Source: Puccinia triticina
Lineage: Eukaryota > Basidiomycota > Pucciniomycetes > Pucciniales > Pucciniaceae
Direction: 5' to 3'
DNA: 64,000 nucleotides
Assembly (NCBI RefSeq): GCF_026914185.1
Contig: NC_070565.1
Span: forward strand, 7,254,001-7,318,000
This document shows positions 22,047-34,048 of this stretch, piece by piece. How positions within the stretch are numbered: the stretch's first letter is position 1; the number at the start of each line of letters is the position of its first letter. The notes beneath the pieces were generated by a model. That model searched no databases. It was not told the origin of the DNA and saw nothing but the letters and a program-made list of their open reading frames with translations. The position numbers and the translations under genes were made by a program.

Positions 22047-25000
22047 ATGACCCAACCAGTCCGCAGAACAAACAACCGAATGGATACATCCATCTCAACT
22101 GGATCCACACGAAGCCGCCGAAAACGCCGTAGGCCAAATGAAGAGGATATTGCAGAGCAACATCGATTTGAAGAATCCGTTTGTTCAGGCCGTCGAGCTG
22201 GTATTATTCCAGTCACTCGTCAACATCCAAGTCACCCGTCAACTACAACCTTCCTTGAAAACAATGAAATTTGCGACTTGGAGGAAATTATTGACAAACC
22301 TGAAGAAGACACTCAAGTACACAGTCAAAGAGACCCTATGCTTCAAGAACATGCAGCTTTTCACCGCCTTCGTCGTCATGCCGAAAGAAGAGAACAAGTA
22401 AGTCATCAGTGGTCGCAGCTGGAAGCCCAAGCTGCATCAGCATACCTCCTGCAACAAGAAGCAACTCTCAACTTCACGCGTAATACGATTGATGAGTTTA
22501 CAGTTCCCTCTGGAAGTTGTTCATGCGCACCAGGTGACATCAATCATCGTCATGTTGATCTGATAGACATTCTTTGTGCTTCCCTTTCTCTTGTTCCTCA
22601 TCACCTGTACTAATGGTCATCTTATGATTCTTAATAACCATGCATTGCACCTCTAGACCAACAACCCAGACGCTCAATTCCATTCTGTAAATGCATTCCC
22701 GATGTCATCCGACTGCTACACTATGGTTACTTTGCCGCATCTGCCGACACCCCGCGAACAGCTTTCTCTGTCCGGCTTATCCAACTCCATCACTTCATCT
22801 GGAAAACATCAGTCATATCTACCTTGGCTTTTGTCAAAGGCCTATTGGCATTCTTGGATACCCGTAGCACCCGGCCACTTTTCTCACGAAGTGTCAATTT
22901 CAGAAAGCGGGACCTGTGTACTCCATTCTCCTGTAGTGTTGATTTATACTCGCGGATTGTGACTCTTACAAAAAATCTCCTATCAGATGGCCTCCAAATC
23001 TCTGCAGCTAATTCTTGGGCAGATAAGTGTCCTCGATGTTTTGGACCTAGCATAAACGAAGTTAAGGCTGACCCAAATGAACCAGACTTCATCATCGCAC
23101 TTGATGGAAATTTTCAACAACGACATTATGCTCATGCCAGTAAGGACAACCCTCGAGAGGATCAGTATCCACCCAGTTTTATTAAACCGTCACAAATAAT
23201 GACAGACAAGCAAGCCCTTGAGGATTCCGAGTTGTTGGCTCAAGGTATTGATGTAAGATTTGGGTCAATTTGTTTTCCTGATTATCAACCAGAGCTGACA
23301 AATTTATGCATTCCAGCCTCCATGCTCTGATTCTCACAAGGCTGCAAATGACAGCCGAGATGGATCTACATGGGATAAATGCGATGACAGTGGCCTCTTT
23401 TCAAGTACTTGTCGCCATGATGCACCACTTCTCTTTGTTAACATTTACAAATCAGGCGAGAAGTATGTGAAATGTCTTACTTTATTTGTGTGAATCATTG
23501 ATTGTTCATCTGACACGGTGGTATAGATTGTACTATCCTGTTTCCATCATACGAACTGTATTAGAAAACTTTCCCGAGCGTAAAGTGGGAATTTTATATG
23601 ATCTTGGGTGCCACCTTGAGAGTCACATGAGGAAGGTATGCGCCTCAAATCTTGATGGCTTGGATCTCTTGAAGTTTTTCTAACTGCTGTCTCCATAGCG
23701 GAATCTGCTGACGAGCCAGATACAAAACCTGAGCTTTGGAACCTCTGTCTTTCATGCATATGTGCATGAGTGGGCATGCCAAGTTGCGTATAACCCTCGA
23801 TTCAACTCATGGTGGGGTTTATCCGATGGCGAATGCTTGGAAAGGCTTTGGTCTTTCCTATCAAAGCTTGTTTCTCCTCTCCGAGTTTCCACACGTCTTC
23901 ATCGACTGACCAGTATCCAGGCGCAAGCTGATTATCATTCAGAACAACTTCTGGAGATGAGTGGTAAGCATTTCTTTTCGAGTATATCTCATTTGAACCC
24001 CTTCCTTGGAGCTGACCGCCGCCTCAGCCCAGTGGCTCTCAAACAAACTAAAAAATGCCAAAGAGGTTGGCGATGAAGCTAAGAGGTTTCTTGATACACT
24101 GCATCAACAAAGGAACCCCCATTTCCCCGACCAAAACCAAAACTACACCGATGAGTTCCTTGAGGAACAGTGGATTCTAGAGAAAGAGTACCATCGCACC
24201 ACCAATAACACCTTAAAGAACAGCCGACTTGAACTTGGCGGACTCCTCTGCTTACAAGATAAACTTGATGCCGCTTGGTGAGTGTTGAAACACATCAATC
24301 CAGTTTTGAATCAAGCTTTGAATGTTGAGAGAAAATAAACAGGGGCACCACGGCATTAACACCACAGCAGGCACTTGCTCGGGCTACTACTTGCGGTAGA
24401 CTCACAGAACAGATTAGGGCTGTCCGCGAGAGGCTTGGTACCTTTTATTTAACAGACCGAATGACTCGTATGTGATTTTTCCCCCTCAGCTCCTCGCACA
24501 TACTGAAACTGCCTATTTACCTCCTTGTGAATGTAGAGGAGGAGAGTGAGCTGCTAGTGAAGGTATGGCATACCAAAACCGAGGTCAGACGCCGTTTTCT
24601 AGCATTGATTGAAGAGAAGCAACCCCTACTACGTGTTCGACAGGCCGGAGAAAGCACAACAATTGGTGAATACCTTTTTTAGATGATCGATGATCAAATA
24701 CCCAGCTTAATTTTCACAAAGAATAGGCACTCGTGGGCAGCAGAAACTAGTGGAATCGCTCCGCAAGCATGCTGAGAAGATGCGATCTGTGCTTAACTTG
24801 TACAACAACCATGTTCGAGCATATATTTCCGCCTGTCCAGACCGGCCACACCCACCTGAAATGGAATATTCAGAACTCCTTTCGCTCCAATCTGATGATA
24901 CCTTCTGAAACGATGGGACGTTTACCAATGCCAACGAGCCGTGGGCAACCGATGAAGCAACAAAAAAAGGAATTAGACAGCTCTCTTACTTCAAAAGATC

Positions 25001-25604
25001 GATTGAAGAGCGCCGAAGACTGGGCTGGGAAACGAGGAGAGCCATGCGATGGGTAATCGAGCGTCATCAACTACTCAAGACCATGCTTCAAACTGTTCTC
25101 CGATTGTTGCGCAATCCAGAAGCATTGCCAATCCCTCAAGACATTCAAAACTTGCTTGAACATGCTCAGTTAGTCACGCTTCCCTCCATTTTAGACAAGT
25201 TAAAAGTTGCAAAACTTGTACTTCATGCAGCCTTCATCAAGATCCTCAACATCCAGATGGCATGGCATCCCCAAATTACGGATGTTTTCAACAAAACCAC
25301 AAGACAGCCTCAAGATGGTGACATCCTCCAACTATGGAATTCTCACATGAGTTTTATCTACCGGTTTCACCGTATGGGACTGCTATCTGGTGTACCGGGG
25401 GACATCTGTGAAGGAGTCATCTCTGATGCGCCAATGGATTCTTATCCAGAAATTTCTGCCACAGGGCCTTTTTCCCTCGACCATGTGCACAGTGATAATG
25501 AAGATGAAGACAAGGAAAATGAAGAAGACCAGCAGGAAAATGAATTAGAAGATTCCCTTTCTACAAATCTGCTTATGAATTTGGGTACAATCAGTAACTT
25601 GTAA
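22047..25604 (+). pseudogene. KDZ transposase, nine exons, one nonsense codon
   Basis: Exons 22047-22575, 22657-23252, 23317-23462, 23527-23635, 23699-23963, 24028-24277, 24343-24467, 24537-24665 and 24727-25604 splice at GT-AG sites into 1,009 codons including the stop. Order: basic N-terminus (TRSRRKRRRPNEED); a CxC cysteine cluster split over the first intron (CSC ... CKC) as in KDZ-associated CxC domains; CPRCFG; FIIALDGNFQQRHYAHA; ILYDLGCHLESH; HAYVHEWACQVAYNPRF; and LSDGECLERLWSFLS with the acidic residues of the KDZ catalytic region (family usually DGEG; Cys here). A helical C-terminus ends in an acidic tail. The only break is TGA at 24906. It should cut and paste the enclosing element; with one stop it may be recently silenced. 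Confidence 0.88.
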
Positions 25605-26277
25605 TGTTTTGGTTGGTTATTGTTAATAGTACCTCATAGAACATCTTAATTCTTTGTTTGATTTGAGGGTCTTTACAACCAACCTGTAATAATTGTGATT
25701 GGTTTCAAAAACTGTGAAAATCAGAATGATATTCTTTCCCTTCCTCCAACTTCAAGCCATTACAAGAAACAGATGATGCAAATTCATCTGGCTTCTCAAT
25801 CTCCTTTGTATTTGGCAAGCTCTCTTTATCTTTCCAGATAACATGGGTGAAGAAAAGGCACAAATTTTTCAACTTTCAAGCATGTCAGTCATGGTAAACA
25901 TTTGTCATTTGTGTTCTCAAAAACTATTATCCCTTAAAGCTTGCCAAAAAACACACATTTGAGCATGGATTCTGCATAGATGATTCATCAATACACCAAT
26001 GATCAATGTTGTAGTCATCACTGGCTGCAGCCCCAAGAGCTTGCAACACCAGGAAAAATCAATTGTCACCAGACATCAGGTGACATCAAGCAACAATGAC
26101 TGTCACTTTGTTCCAGCTCTGGTGCTACCACAACTAGGCTACAATGGCCCCTTTGTTTCCTACAAGGGCTGTCCATGCGGCCAACTGTGCAGCTCGTGGG
26201 TAGCTCAGTGGACTTAGTCTGATGTCACCTGTAGTCTAGTGACAGTTTATTTTTCCTGGTGCATTTTTTTTTTTTTG

Positions 26278-26401
26278 AATCAGAGCTGGAAATGGGTATG
26301 CAAATGGTGATTAAGTGTACCGTGATTTGAGTCACTGTTTGAATCAGAGCTGGAGATGAGTATGCAAATGGTGATTAAGTGTACCGTGATTGGAGTCACT
26401 G
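26278..26401. repeat. 62-bp tandem duplication
   Basis: Two adjacent copies of a unit starting TGAATCAGAGCTGGARATGR and ending GTGATTKGAGTCACTG, differing at a few positions. Confidence 0.85.
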
Positions 26402-26849
26402 AATTTCACATTGCCTGTTTTTGGAAAACCCCCCGGCTTGACTTCTTTTGTGGATGATGGTTCCTTGAGTTTAAACCAGTATTACTATCAATGACAAAAA
26501 TGACCAGATTTGGATTATTCATGGCCCAATTGAATGACAAAAATTACCAGATTCAAATTAATCATGGCCCAGTTGAATGACCAAATTGCTGGCTTTAAGT
26601 TTAGCTGATTGCTAATGGCCCAACTGAACCTCCTTTTGTTGCGCTTTGCCAAGGAATATCAAAGATCTCCTTTTGCTGCAATTTCAAAGAAATATCAAAA
26701 ATATAATGATAGAAAGCTAGGGAAATTGGCAATTTGCAAATTTTATTGCATGCAAGATTTATAAGTTTGTAATATAACAGTCTACAGAGGATATGGCAAC
26801 ACCCCATCCGCCTGATTTCAATCTGTATTTACATAGTACAGAAGCATAC

Positions 26850-27070
26850 CAGCACTGCCAACATATTTGGCTGGGTTGAAGTCATCCCAGTTTAACTGGG
26901 ATGCACTCAACCAATTTGAACTTGGTTGATCTCAACCAATTTAATATAAACCCAAGGGGGGTACCTTGGATTTATATTTCATCAGTTGAGATCACCCAAG
27001 TTTAAATTGGTTGAGTGCATTCCAGTTTAACTGGGATAACCTCAACCCAGACAATTATGCTGGCAGTGCA
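26850..27070. repeat. Palindromic MITE-like element
   Basis: About 221 bp with arms of ~90-100 bp (CAGCACTGCC ... TTGGCTGGGTTGA ... CCCAGTTTAACTGGGATGCA against the inverted right arm) around an AT-rich centre with GGTACC. It resembles a foldback MITE; no clear target duplication was found. Confidence 0.7.
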
Positions 27071-28139
27071 GTATGGTTCAACAAGCATGTCCCAAAGAAA
27101 AGAGTAAAAGAAAAATCCAAGATCTTTGATCCACATGCTGATGTTGTTGCCCAGATCTTCTTCTCTAGATGCAAGGTGAATTAGCTGGATTGTAAGGTGG
27201 GGTTTTGCTTCATCAGGAGCTGACACTCAGTTGATCTGACTTGTTCCCAAATAGACAAGGCTTGCCCTAAAGTTTCAATAGTCTGAATGATGATGACTGG
27301 AGTCGTGAGTTGTTTATGAATTATGGCGGACTCAATTAATAAGTGTTAACTTCCAAAACAGAAAGTGACTTGATGTCTAGGAATTACGGTGGACTCAAAT
27401 TGAAATAAGTGTTAACTTCCAAAACAGAAAGTGACTTTAGGTAAAAATGCTGGTTCCAGTCATCTTGGCATGAAAAGCAATGAAAAGCATACTTTGACCA
27501 GTGGTATGTTTGTACATGAAATTAAACTCATCAACTGGGAAGCTGTTCACACCATTGACCCAGAACAAAGGGGCTCCAGAAACTCGAATTGGAAAGCTCA
27601 ATTTCCTCATAGCAGACTTGTACATCATGTTTTCTTGTTTTACCAGAAATTATGTAGTGGTTACGGATAGTATGCATATGCACATTTATGCAAAACAAAA
27701 CACTCCCTTGTTTGTCCCCGCCTGCTGTTTCCAGCACCACAGCGAACCAACTTTCTTGACATACAAGCCGCAAAAGTAAGTCCTTTTCCCTCAATCTCTG
27801 TCTATGGAATCTCTGGTTGCTGGCAAGGCACAGATGCGGTCTGCCCTCCAGAGGCCACCAATCTATCCCAATCTTCTCACACCAAAAAGCACTCGGCAAC
27901 TGACATTGGATTCTATTTAACCAATTTGCATCAACTCCCCCTACATACTCCGATTGCAGCATCCGATGGCTTTGCACTAATCAAATGAACAAGTAAGTCT
28001 TTCTGCTTGGTGTATCCTCTGGTTCAGATCTCGGTCTATACATACACACAACTTTGTACTGAAACACCTTTCTCTGCCTCTCATCAAGCTTGATCATCGA
28101 TCAAATGCTGTCGAATATGATTTAAAATTTTCACTGTGA

Positions 28140-29083
28140 CCCTGGCAGCTATTAGGTTGGTTTGTGAACGGCGCGGGCTGGCCGGCGGCCGTCTGGCGCA
28201 GGAAAGTCTCGGCCCGGGTGCTACAGAGCACAGCTAGGAGCGCCGCGACCCCCCGCCGAGTGAATTGCCGGTGATGATCAGCCCGTAGCTCGGGTTGTTG
28301 ACCAGAGCTTGCTTGATGACTTCTTGGACGATCGAGGACTCTGATGACTTCATGGACGTTCGAGGATTCCCTGCACAGACGGAGGGAGCATGCAGCAGAT
28401 AGGGCGCATTCGGGTCCCGGTTGTTCACGCCGATTGGCTCGTACTTGCAGGTGAGGTCGACGAGCATGTCGGAGAGGCTGAGGGTGCCACGGCCGGACAG
28501 GACGACCGCCCGGGAGTCGTGGTCAATCCAGACGTAGTGGACGAGCATGATGTTTGAGAATGGCCGAAAAGGTGGGTAAGTTGGGGTTGATGTATTTGCT
28601 GATCCCAGCTTGTTGCTCCGAGAGATGATAGGTTTGAGTCATATTGACCAAATCCAGAAGGCAGTTCCCTGAGCTGGGGTCCTTTGGTTCTGAATCGAGT
28701 AGCTTTTTCTTTTCTCAGGGACATGTCGTGGTGCAAGAGCTTAGCTGGACTCTATCGTTCAACTTTCTGTCGCCGCCACCGGGAATCTGGTCCGACCAAG
28801 TCCTGTGTTTCTGTGAGAGCCTATTTGTGATCGAGGGTGCTGGCCATTGTGCTCGGTCAGGGCTTTGTTGCCCAGCACTGGATTGGGCTCGGTGAACGAG
28901 CTGAGCCAGGTCTGGTCGACGACAAGGCCGATGTGGCTGAGAATGAGATTCTCCAATGTCACTCTTGCTATCAGAGAGATCCTCAGGCCCTTCAGATGTG
29001 AATCTCATAACGTGTATCACCGGAATTTCGATCAAAAGGCTGGGCCCAGCAGGGCTGACATGAAAAATTTTACTGCCCATCAC
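28140..29083 (-). pseudogene. Captured class-3 lipase fragment (DAG-lipase-like)
   Basis: The minus strand encodes a lipase-3 core: LVHYVWIDHDSRAVVLSGRG, LSLSDMLVDLTCKYEPIGV, YLLHAPSV, then YGLIITGNSLGGG, the nucleophile elbow (normally G-H-S-L-G-G-G; His is Asn here). An indel in the following G run shifts the frame; the shifted frame continues as VAALLAVLCSTRAETFLRQ before the similarity fades near 28140. Upstream, around 29080-28760, there is a possible N-terminus (SLLIEIPVIHVMRF; LILSHIGLVVDQTWL) as in sn1-specific diacylglycerol lipases, but this part is less certain. The gene is truncated and frameshifted, and it lies inside the KDZ element, so it looks like a host gene fragment picked up by the transposon. 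Confidence 0.7.
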
Positions 29084-29544
29084 CTTCCGTTATAAATGTA
29101 TATAGGCCAATCGGTTGTTCTTGCCTCTTCTAGAAGACCGACATTGCTGGATGGTATTCCAAGATAGAACGTGCTTGATTGAGCCCCTCCAAGGCATTGG
29201 CATCAAGCGTGATGTTGCGTTCATGTAGGGAATAATCAAACGGATTGGACTGTGGCGCCAATATAGAATTTCAGTAACTTATTGAGGATCTGGTATCTTT
29301 TTGGTGCTGTCAAGGGCAACAAAAGTAAAAAAGGAAACTGTTGCAAACTGATCATCTAACATTTGTATATTAGCGGTTTAATGACTTCCAACTCTATGCT
29401 AGGATACATCAACAAGATGTTTTTAGAGAAATTGTTTGGATGGGAGAAAAAGCTGCCATTAACGGAATGAATGAACAAAATTAACGGAATGAATGAACAA
29501 AACAATGTTGTAAAAACTTGCTATAATGAAATTGGAATGAAATA

Positions 29545-31566
29545 TCACTGTGCACTTGTACAAGTTGGCTCACTTTCACCAGTTTCCAAACTGTTGTTGA
29601 CCCGGCCGCCTGTGTTCGATTGCTCCTGAAGAGAATTTGATGTGCAAGAGCTGCTGTGATTGACCCGCGAGCGCTTAGGAAGGGGGACCCTGGGAATTCG
29701 CACAAGGTCAATGAGCTGGTTGTCCAGATCTAAATGCAGCATCTGCACTTGCGGTCCAGTAAGGAATCGACTGGGCTGCATTATCCAACTAGGGTCAATC
29801 CTTGCATTGGGCGCAATAACAAGCTTGTAACCTATATCGGCAAGGCACGCTTCAGTATTGGTCCAGGGCCATGTCTCACGAATGCCTGAAGTTACGTCAT
29901 CTTGGAAAGGAAAAGACCAAATTTCAGATGTATTCTTGAAGGACAACTGAGGATTTGGGCTTACTGATCAACTGGTGCATGCGATCAGTCACCGACATTC
30001 CATTTCTGACACCTGTGTAAAAGATGCATGTTTAGCAACACTCAGATAAATGTTAAGTCAAGGAAGCTTACGTCGTTTTTTCTTTGGTCTTGCCAGTGCC
30101 GCTAACTCATTTTCAGTGTGCCCAGTGATGTAGGACTGGAACCGGGCGGGGTAATGCTTCTTTTGATCGGAGTCAAGACTGAATTGAAGGAAAGGGGTGG
30201 CTCCTGGTGTACTTTGCATGAATTGGAAGGCATGCGGACCAAGGTGATTGGAGACCCCGAAGATGATGAATTCAGCGCTGTGTCTTGCAGCAATGCGGGT
30301 AGCCTCATTTCAAAATTTCAAAGGGTCAGATTCAAACGGTGTGAGATGCAGATTGTCAAACAGCTTACTAGCTTGAGCCATTCATCCATGTGGTCCTGCA
30401 CCTCATTGGAATCCTGCTTGAAAGAGACGGTGCTCCTCAGATGAGGAGTCTCCGAAATTGATGCCATGTTCCGAGCAGCACTGGACTGTGCATTGGTATC
30501 CTCAGAGTCGGAGTGATCATCAAGGGCTCGTTCTTCCGCGGTGAGCAAACTTTCCAAGTGTGCACGCCTTGCTCGATTACCGGTTGGTGGGCGATCTGTT
30601 GATTCTGGCTGCATGCCATTTGAACTTGTGCACCTATCATCAACACCTTGTTCTGACACGGAAGGCTTGGCAGAAGCAGTAGCATAGGCACGTTGTTCCT
30701 CTATTGTCTTCCCGCGCCAAATCCCCGATACCTTTGCCCTGGCCTCCTCATTGTCGATTCCTTTACTAGCTGCTTGAGTTGAGAGTTCAATTAATGACGT
30801 GTTGGTTTTTGGGATAAGAAAGCAACCACTTGCCTCGGAATACCTCTCGCACCTCTTCAGTTTTGAAGAACTCATTCCAGCAATTGGGACCTTTGAGTGC
30901 AATTCGCTTACCCCTAAACCGTCATGAAAAAATATAAAAGTTCAGAACATTTTGCAAGTATCGACAAGGATGATCAGGAAACAAAGTAGTTACTTACAGG
31001 AAGCCATCAACCATGGGCATAGAGACCCCGCGTTCGATAGCCTTGATGATCAACATCTGACGTTGTTCAATATGGTAATCGAGAAAGAACTGTTTGTCTT
31101 CCTCAGACATAGATCCTTTGGAGTTTTCCTGGGCTTCTTTTGCAAGCTCAAGTATAGACTTTTTCATCATCGCGTCGAAGGACTGGGGTAACGGATCAGA
31201 ATTGTCATCAGGCTGTAAGGCCCTCTTTCTTTTCTTCTGAGGGGGATTATTGAAGTCGTTCAGAGGTGCAGGTTGAGATGCGGGTATTGGCTGGTTGTCA
31301 TTTGCTGGAGATCGGGTAGTAGTGGTGGCAGTGTTTTCAGCCGCGTCCTCTAGATTAGATACGGCTGGAGCAGATCTCCCCATCCGTAGTAAATCTGCAT
31401 GCTCGTCAGCTGAGGGCAGGGGATCACGATGATCTGACAGGGAGCGATCAAGAGAGCCAGGGGGGAAGCGGTTCTTGGGAGCGGAGGCAGACTGTTTAGC
31501 AGCGGCAGACTTTTTAGCAGCAGCATATTTCCGAGAAGTGGGAGTCGTCTTAGGCACAGCAGGCAT
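29545..31566 (-). CDS. Multi-exon cargo gene of the KDZ element, unknown function
   Basis: Minus-strand gene with a Lys/Ala/Ser-rich basic N-terminus from ATG 31566 (AAAKKSAAAKQSASAPK) and a PPQKKRKRA stretch that could be a nuclear localisation signal. An acidic helical part (SEEDKQFFLDYHIEQRQMLI) leads into a block LKGPNCWNEFFKTEEVREVF ... EARAKVSGIWRGKTIEEQRA, which loosely recalls HMG-box/DNA-binding helices. A conserved-looking stretch follows (AEFIIFGVSNHLGPHAFQFM; HYPARFQSYITGH; ALARPKKKRR), then a C-terminal part ending at 29545. Introns are visible at 31000 (GTAAGT) and ~30072 (GTAAGC); exact exon limits between 30900 and 30780 are uncertain. No known family is recognised. I infer a transposon-associated protein of rust fungi, perhaps a DNA-binding accessory factor. 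Confidence 0.55.
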
Positions 31567-33505
31567 AGTGGATTTAATTACTGGACAGTATCGCAAGCGA
31601 GGTAGTCTAGATGAGAGAATTGATAAAACAGAACCTATTAATCCTAATGCAGCAAAGGTTGAAACAAGTAAGCTCCAAAGAGGGTCATCAACCATCTGCA
31701 AGACTGGCATCAATGAGAAGGGAGGGTGAGGCCAAAAGAAAATCATAAATTGTGAACTTACCTGTTGTTGAGACCAGATTCAGATCCACAAGGGAGGCAA
31801 GCGCGAAGGTCTTTGTTGTGTGTTTTTGCGGAGTTGAGCCACCCGGTGTAGGGACTCTTGTGGGACACTAAATGTTTATTTGGTGAAAATATCCTCTGAG
31901 GGGGAAATAAATTGCTAATAGGTTGAAAGGCTATTACAACTTACGGGTGGTTTGAAAGACCTGCCCCTCTAATGGTACTATGCAAATAACTAAGAGTCTT
32001 GTAATCAATATTTATAAAGATGTGGCTGATTCCAAGATAGATCTTACTTTTGTATAGTAATCTCTATCAGACCTAGATTCCTCAAATCACTATTCTTGCA
32101 GATCTGTTACAACTTCTGATGCTAGAGGGATAATGTAATCCAGTGGGATCAATTATGTAAAATACAATTGTTGTTGATGTTGGGTTGTTGATGAGAAGGT
32201 TGGTAATGATCTCTTCCTTAAGCAATCTCTTGATAAGGCACTTTAATCAATACTAGAGCTCCTGGTTGCTACTACACTACTACTACTTGTTATAATTGTT
32301 GTTGATGAAGTTGGTAATAATCTCTTCCTTAACAATCTCTTGATAAGGCACTTTAATTACTACTAGAGCTCCTGACTACTACTACTACTACTGACTCAAA
32401 CTTAACACTACCACTACCACTACCACTACCACTAAAATACCACTAAACTACCACTGTAACTAAACTAACCACTGTGACCAAACCTCTGTAGGCTGATGGG
32501 GAAAAGATCTGATGAGGGGGGGAAAGAGGCCTCCTTATATATTGAAGGGTGAGGGAATTTAGCTCCAGGGGAACTCCTTGTGAGGGCTATTTTCTGCAGG
32601 GGATATCAGTTGCACAGCAAGATATGCATGTGTTGCACTGCCTGCCAAACAATTAGGTAATGGATTCTGCAGGAGGGGATATCAGTTGCACAGCAATATA
32701 TGCATGTGTTGCACTGCCTGCCAAAGAATGATGTAATTGATTCTGCAGGCAGGCTCCTTGAACACCTTATCTGCCTGCATATGCTGCACTGCATGATATC
32801 ATGTGTTGCTAGGTGACCCAAACAACCTTCCGTAACCTACCATATGCCTGCATGTCCAGCTGTTGCCTTCTTCCATCCAGAATATTGGGGGTCAAAGCCT
32901 CTCCTCCCACCTTGCTCCATCCTTCCTTCTTCCTCCTCCCTAATTAATACTTACATCCATATCCCATCATACTGAATCCTAGACCCTTATAAAGTAATAT
33001 ACCACCCTTATAAAGATAACATACCCTTACACAAGTAATATACCCTTATAACACTGCCTTACTTGATACACCACACCATCCTCCCTTCCATTCCTGGTTG
33101 AGACATGTGCTTTCAATACCTTCCACCTCTTCTATTGATAACATCCTTCCACCTCCCTGCCATCCTACCTAGTCATGGTCCTCCATTCCATCCCTGATCA
33201 CGCCGTCCATCCTACATGATCCTAGTCTGCCGTTCCGTCCGTGCTAACACTATCCCTCATCCATCTGTCTGTATCTGTAATGAATCCATTCCTCCCATCA
33301 ACACATACACTGCTTGTATTATATATAACTTCCTCCTCTTATAATGAATGATAGCTGTATCTATGCTGTCTCAATACCTCTGCAATGTGCTTTTGGCATT
33401 GTCACGCCAATGGAGCACCACACCGGTCAGCAGGGTGCCAGGGGTTTGAACCGGGTGGACCGGATGTGCCGCAGCGCTTTGACCATCTGGAGGGCGAACA
33501 TGTTG
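31567..33505. other. Non-coding right interior of the KDZ element
   Basis: No gene supported. It holds a repeat (31885-31975; inverted related copy at 63115-63210), simple repeats of ACT/CCACTA type (32255-32460), a ~78-bp tandem duplication (32598-32755) and C/T-rich sequence (32830-33300). Confidence 0.5.
32598..32755. repeat. ~78-bp tandem duplication
   Basis: Two units starting GGGGATATCAGTTGCACAGC, with ATATGCATGTGTTGCACTGC in each, ending with GATTCTGCAGG. Confidence 0.85.
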
Positions 33506-33639
33506 AAATTACATGTAAATGGGGGGAGAGTGTAGCACCCTCGCGCGAGATTCGCTGAGGCACGCCGGTGGCTACTACATGGGCTCCCGCGGGACCTGAC
33601 GGTCCCTACATAGTAGGGTGTATACAGTAGGTTGTGGTG
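33506..33639. repeat. KDZ inverted arm, right
   Basis: 134-bp inverted partner of 21753-21886. On the plus strand a purine tract (GGGGGGAGAG) is followed by TGTAGCACCC, which imitates the 3' end of an LTR element. Confidence 0.9.
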
Positions 33640-33779
33640 AAGAGCTGTACGCGGGGCTCTCACGCCAGGAATCAGGGATTCCATGCAAGTCCCTCCCTGA
33701 CGGGAGGTCGCACTTTGTGCGAGGTGCTTCGCGCCGCGCCCCCCGGCAGGGGGACTTGTGCTAAGTTCGAATCCTGCGC

Positions 33780-33998
33780 TTCCCTAGTCGAGCAGAGATC
33801 TAATCTCTCTCGAATAGGTGAGCCCTTTCCTTTCCTCTTCATCTGATGATTGTATCTAGCCACAGAGAGATCTAATCTCTCTCAACTAGCCTTTGAAATA
33901 TAGCCCCAACATTTGGAACTAGAACCTCAAAGGCCTGCCGCCTTGCTCTCGTGCCTTTTTCGTCGTCGCCAGCAGTGAGGGTTCACAGAACCCTTACA
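33780..33998 (+). repeat. Gypsy-3 5' LTR, last 219 bp
   Basis: TTCCCTAGTCGAGCAGAGAT through GAACCCTTACA. It matches 37387-37605 in length and sequence apart from scattered substitutions. Confidence 0.9.
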
Positions 33999-34048
33999 CT
34001 TTTTTTTTCTCGTTCCAAACAGCCAGGATCAATCAGATCCTCCTCAGA

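Larger units (their letters stand above)
25605..28139. other. Non-coding interior of the KDZ element
   Basis: No gene can be supported. The stretch contains a 62-bp tandem duplication (26278-26401), a 221-bp palindrome (26850-27070), a ~58-bp tandem duplication near 27310-27436 (AAGTGTTAACTTCCAAAACA unit), and AATTGAATGAC-type repeats near 26500. Short open stretches at 27500-27980 have possible splice sites (GTAAGT at 27775) but no recognisable protein. Confidence 0.45.
21165..33769 (+). mobile_element. KDZ transposon (12.6 kb) with cargo
   Basis: Inserted between bases 100 and 101 of the gypsy-3 5' LTR. AATCCTGCGC occurs on both sides (21155-21164, 33770-33779) as a target duplication of about 8-10 bp; KDZ/Zisupton elements make duplications of about 8 bp. 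The outer ends are weakly inverted (GAGCTTAACA versus the complement of GTGCTAAGTTC). Strong 134-bp inverted arms lie inside (21753-21886, 33506-33639). Contents: KDZ transposase (plus), non-coding repeats, a lipase fragment (minus) and a multi-exon gene (minus). Confidence 0.82.

Noticed and set aside
27531..27977. A 148-residue minus-strand frame
   Set aside because: No family resemblance, no splice or start context, and competing plus-strand frames of equal quality.
21165..33769. A TET/JBP dioxygenase in the KDZ element
   Set aside because: Such genes are known from basidiomycete KDZ elements, but no HxD iron-binding motif or dioxygenase-like frame was found in the cargo region.
33690..33785. 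A tRNA gene suggested by GTTCGAATCC (B-box-like)
   Set aside because: No acceptor stem, A box or anticodon arm can be folded around it; it is the junction of the KDZ end and the split LTR.
33506..33998. A 468-bp LTR from TGTAGCACCC to CTTACA
   Set aside because: A purine tract precedes TGTAGC, but the LTR-length match with 21065-21164 plus 33780-33998 shows that the first part belongs to the KDZ insertion.
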